Positions 5,087 to 7,413 of a stretch of DNA of 7,413 nucleotides are shown piece after piece. The DNA lies in the NCBI GenBank assembly GCA_030598625.1, contig JAUVPO010000089.1, positions 1 through 7,413 of the forward strand. Reading direction: 5' to 3'. Every line of letters starts with the position of its first letter. The stretch's first letter is position 1. The position numbers were made by a program, and so were the translations under genes. The DNA is from Deferribacteres bacterium (GTDB taxonomy: Bacteria > Nitrospirota > Thermodesulfovibrionia > UBA6902). The notes beneath the pieces are model-generated. The model searched no databases. It saw only the letters and a list, made by a program, of their open reading frames with translations, and was not told the origin of the DNA.

Positions 5087-6835
5087 ATGAACTATTCTGC
5101 TATTACAAAGGGAAACATCGAAAAAATGGTGGTAAAACCGAATCTTGATGATTACCAAACAATAATAAGCAACTTCAAGTGGGATAATATATATAAGGAA
5201 CTTGATGGATTCGATAACGGGGGTCTTAACATTGCATATGAGGCAATAGACAGGCATGTAAAGACATCCCTTAAAGATAAACCCGCCCTTCTCTGGGAAG
5301 GTAAACACGGGGAAAGCGAAAAATATACGTTCCATGATTTGTATAAATTGACTAACCGCTTTGCCAATGTATTATCCAAACTCGGCGTTCAAAAAGGTGA
5401 CAGGGTATTCACATACATGGACAGGACACCTGAAGTTTATACATGTATCCTCGGCACATTGAAAGCCGGTTGCGTTGTAGGCCCCCTCTTTTCCGCTTTC
5501 GGGCCTGACGCGATGAAAGATCGCCTTGAAGACAGCGCCGCAAAAATACTGGTCACGACTCCGAAGCTTGCTGAAACGGTCCATGAAATTATCAACGATC
5601 TGCCGGCCATTGAAAAAATAATAATAGTCAACAAAGAGAAGACCCCCTACGATTTTCAGGCCAGGGAAATCAGCTATGAAAAACTTATGGAAGAGGCGTC
5701 TGATGAATTTGAAACAGTAAAGACCGATAAGGAAGATTATGCGATTATGCATTATACCTCAGGCACGACAGGCAAGCCGAAAGGGGCGGCTCACGTCCAT
5801 CAGGCCATTATGGGACATTATGCAACAGCCAAATATGTACTGGATATACACCCTGATGACATATACTGGTGCACGGCAGATCCGGGATGGGTCACAGGGA
5901 CATCATATGGAATTTTCGGGCCATGGGCAAACGGTGTCACCCAGGTAGTATATGAAGGCGGTTTTAGCGCGGGCGGATGGTACAGGGTAATTGAGAAGTA
6001 TAAAGTAACCGTCTGGTATACGGCCCCGACGGCCATCAGGATGTTGATGAAGGCCGGCGAAAAGGTTGTAAGAAAACATGATCTCGGCAGCCTCAGGTAT
6101 ATGTGCAGCGTCGGGGAGCCGCTTAACCCTGAAGCGGTAATATGGGGAGAGCAGGCATTCGGCCTTCCTTTTCATGACAACTGGTGGCAGACTGAAACCG
6201 GATGCATCCAGATCGCAAATTACCCTGTTCAGGACATTAAGCCAGGGTCAATGGGAAGGCCTTTCCCCGGAGTCACGGCCGCGATTCTTGATGATAATTG
6301 TGAGAATGAAATGCCGCCCGGTCAGGAAGGCAACCTTGTGTTAAAACAATACTGGCCTTCAATGTTCAGGACATACTGGAACAAGAAAGAGCTTTATGAT
6401 TCAAGGTTTAAAAACGGCTGGTATATCACCGGCGACAGGGCCAAAAAAGACGAGGACGGCTATTTCTGGTTTGTCGGAAGGGCGGATGACGTTATAAACA
6501 CGGCAGGGCATCTTGTCGGGCCGTTTGAGGTTGAAAGCGCCCTCATTGAACATCCAGCGGTCGCCGAGGCCGGTGTTATAGGAATCCCCGATAAAATCGC
6601 AATGGAAGTAGTAAAGGCATTTGTCTCCCTGAAAGACGGATATGAAGCATCTGAAGACCTGAAAATGGACATTAAAAAATTTGCGCGGCAAAAACTCCAC
6701 GCACTTTCATGTCCCAAAGAAATAGACTTCCTTCCGGGCCTGCCGAAGACCAGAAGCGGCAAGATCATGAGAAGGCTCCTTAAGGCGAGAGAACTCGGAC
6801 TGCCGGAAGGTGATACATCTACGCTTGAAGAGTAG
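5087..6835 (+). CDS. acsA: Acetyl-CoA synthetase (acetate-CoA ligase, AMP-forming), AcsA type
   Basis: From the ATG at 5087 the protein is 582 residues, near the length of the shorter AcsA branch and below the roughly 650 of enterobacterial Acs. It activates acetate with ATP to acetyl-AMP and then to acetyl-CoA in the cytoplasm. Adenylate-forming motifs appear in order: YTSGTTGKPKG (223-233), ADPGWVTGTSYGIFGPWANG (264-283), WYTAPTA (310-316), SVGEPLNPEA (341-350), NWWQTETG (365-372, whose Trp shapes the small acetate pocket), TGD (448-450), GRADDVINTAGH (464-475) and PKTRSGKIMRR (553-563). Lys559 is the catalytic lysine, which is a target of acetylation in this family. In the hinge-side motif, the Arg that follows GH in classical Acs is Leu here (AGHLVGPFEVES). 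It probably shares a promoter with the preceding hydrolase. Propionate or another short acid is a possible substrate. Confidence 0.92.
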   Translation: MNYSAITKGNIEKMVVKPNLDDYQTIISNFKWDNIYKELDGFDNGGLNIAYEAIDRHVKTSLKDKPALLWEGKHGESEKYTFHDLYKLTNRFANVLSKLGVQKGDRVFTYMDRTPEVYTCILGTLKAGCVVGPLFSAFGPDAMKDRLEDSAAKILVTTPKLAETVHEIINDLPAIEKIIIVNKEKTPYDFQAREISYEKLMEEASDEFETVKTDKEDYAIMHYTSGTTGKPKGAAHVHQAIMGHYATAKYVLDIHPDDIYWCTADPGWVTGTSYGIFGPWANGVTQVVYEGGFSAGGWYRVIEKYKVTVWYTAPTAIRMLMKAGEKVVRKHDLGSLRYMCSVGEPLNPEAVIWGEQAFGLPFHDNWWQTETGCIQIANYPVQDIKPGSMGRPFPGVTAAILDDNCENEMPPGQEGNLVLKQYWPSMFRTYWNKKELYDSRFKNGWYITGDRAKKDEDGYFWFVGRADDVINTAGHLVGPFEVESALIEHPAVAEAGVIGIPDKIAMEVVKAFVSLKDGYEASEDLKMDIKKFARQKLHALSCPKEIDFLPGLPKTRSGKIMRRLLKARELGLPEGDTSTLEE

Positions 6836-6847
6836 GTTATCAATTGC

Positions 6848-7413
6848 TTAAAGTCCGTTTAAATCCCACTTCCGCAATTCTTGCATGATATTCCCTATAG
6901 CCCTCTTCTCATCAATGGCCCCGAGTATCTTTTTATAGCCGGAGACATCCCCGTATAAAATGCAGCCGGAGAGAATGTTTCCTTTTATTACAAGTTTTTT
7001 GTAGATATATCTTTCTTTGTCCTTTTCAACGATAGAATCGAACGTTCCGTCCGCGTCTATGTCTCCGGCAGATGCCAGATCAATGCCGACCACCTTGAGA
7101 ATATTGGCCATCGTCGTTCCTTCGTACAGCGCGCTTCCACCCGCCATGTTAATTCCAGCTACTTCGCCCTGTTTCCGTGCAGCGGGCCAAATCCCGTAAA
7201 ACCTTTCTCTATGCTCTATTAAATCTCCTGCCGCATACATGTCTTTTGTCCCTGTTTCCATCCTGTCATTTACAACAACTCCCCTCTTTATCGTTAAGGC
7301 TGATTTCTCAGCCAGTTCAACCCGCGGCCTTACGCCGGCGGATATGATAATCAGATCACCGTCAATCCTTGCCCCGTCTTCAAGGAGAATCCCCACGGCC
7401 TTATCATCTCCCA
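6848..7413 (-). CDS. FAD/NAD(P)-dependent pyridine nucleotide-disulfide-type oxidoreductase, C-terminal part
   Basis: The window holds the last 187 codons; the N-terminal FAD-binding half and most of the NAD domain lie beyond the right edge. Counting from the edge, ISAGVRPRVELAE (23-35) is the end of the NAD(P)-binding domain. MYAAGDLIEH (58-67) is the second FAD-contact motif, and FYGIWPAARKQGEVAGINMAGG (71-92) follows it as in NADH-rubredoxin reductases and the N-terminal module of NirB (COG1251-like). The remaining 95 residues form the usual C-terminal interface domain, including LKVVGIDLASAGDI. No rubredoxin or iron-sulfur cysteine motif is present in this part, so it probably passes electrons to a separate partner; the acceptor cannot be told. 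It is convergent with acs, the two stop codons being 12 bp apart with no hairpin seen. A GTG at 7396 is in frame but internal, not the start. Confidence 0.85.
   Translation of the reverse strand, partial: GDDKAVGILLEDGARIDGDLIIISAGVRPRVELAEKSALTIKRGVVVNDRMETGTKDMYAAGDLIEHRERFYGIWPAARKQGEVAGINMAGGSALYEGTTMANILKVVGIDLASAGDIDADGTFDSIVEKDKERYIYKKLVIKGNILSGCILYGDVSGYKKILGAIDEKRAIGNIMQELRKWDLNGL

Noticed and set aside
6836..6847. Bidirectional terminator between acs and the oxidoreductase gene
   Set aside because: The gap is 12 bp with only a CAATTG palindrome and no stem or T-run.

Overview
The window looks like chromosomal DNA from a Gram-negative bacterium with lipopolysaccharide. The evidence is a GT9 heptosyltransferase, a UDP-glucose 6-dehydrogenase and a SecG of bacterial type. 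Moderate GC, a tpiA-secG pair, a small HTH/zinc-ribbon regulator of the COG3357 kind, and an AcsA-type acetate-CoA ligase would fit Nitrospirota or a deltaproteobacterial-type lineage. That placement is a guess from gene content and was not tested.

Layout. Bases 1-318 hold no intact gene. On the minus strand there are two gene remnants in different frames: a piece of a sugar-type ABC transporter permease (its EAA loop) running into the C-terminal part of a RelE-family toxin that continues off the left edge. Plus-strand genes follow: a heptosyltransferase (319-1344), UDP-glucose 6-dehydrogenase (1493-2800), triosephosphate isomerase (2855-3604) and SecG (3622-3996). A small HTH/zinc-ribbon regulator lies on the minus strand (4016-4339), convergent with secG. 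From the 154-bp gap beyond it, an isochorismatase-family hydrolase (4494-5045) and an acetyl-CoA synthetase (5087-6835) run on the plus strand. The right edge cuts a minus-strand FAD/NAD(P)-dependent oxidoreductase, of which only the C-terminal part is present.

How the genes relate. The first two intact genes serve the cell envelope: heptose transfer to LPS core, and UDP-glucuronate supply for polysaccharide. tpiA and secG are housekeeping genes set 17 bp apart. The regulator and the hydrolase-acs pair diverge from one intergenic region in which two well-formed sigma70-type promoters share an almost common -35 element. This makes the regulator the obvious candidate to control the pair, but that is inference.

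I see no CRISPR array, IS element, tRNA, rRNA or clearly new system. The points most worth checking are the chimeric remnant at the left edge, the mirror-image divergent promoters, and two genes (heptosyltransferase and tpiA) that lack a Shine-Dalgarno sequence and may have leaderless or near-leaderless messages.
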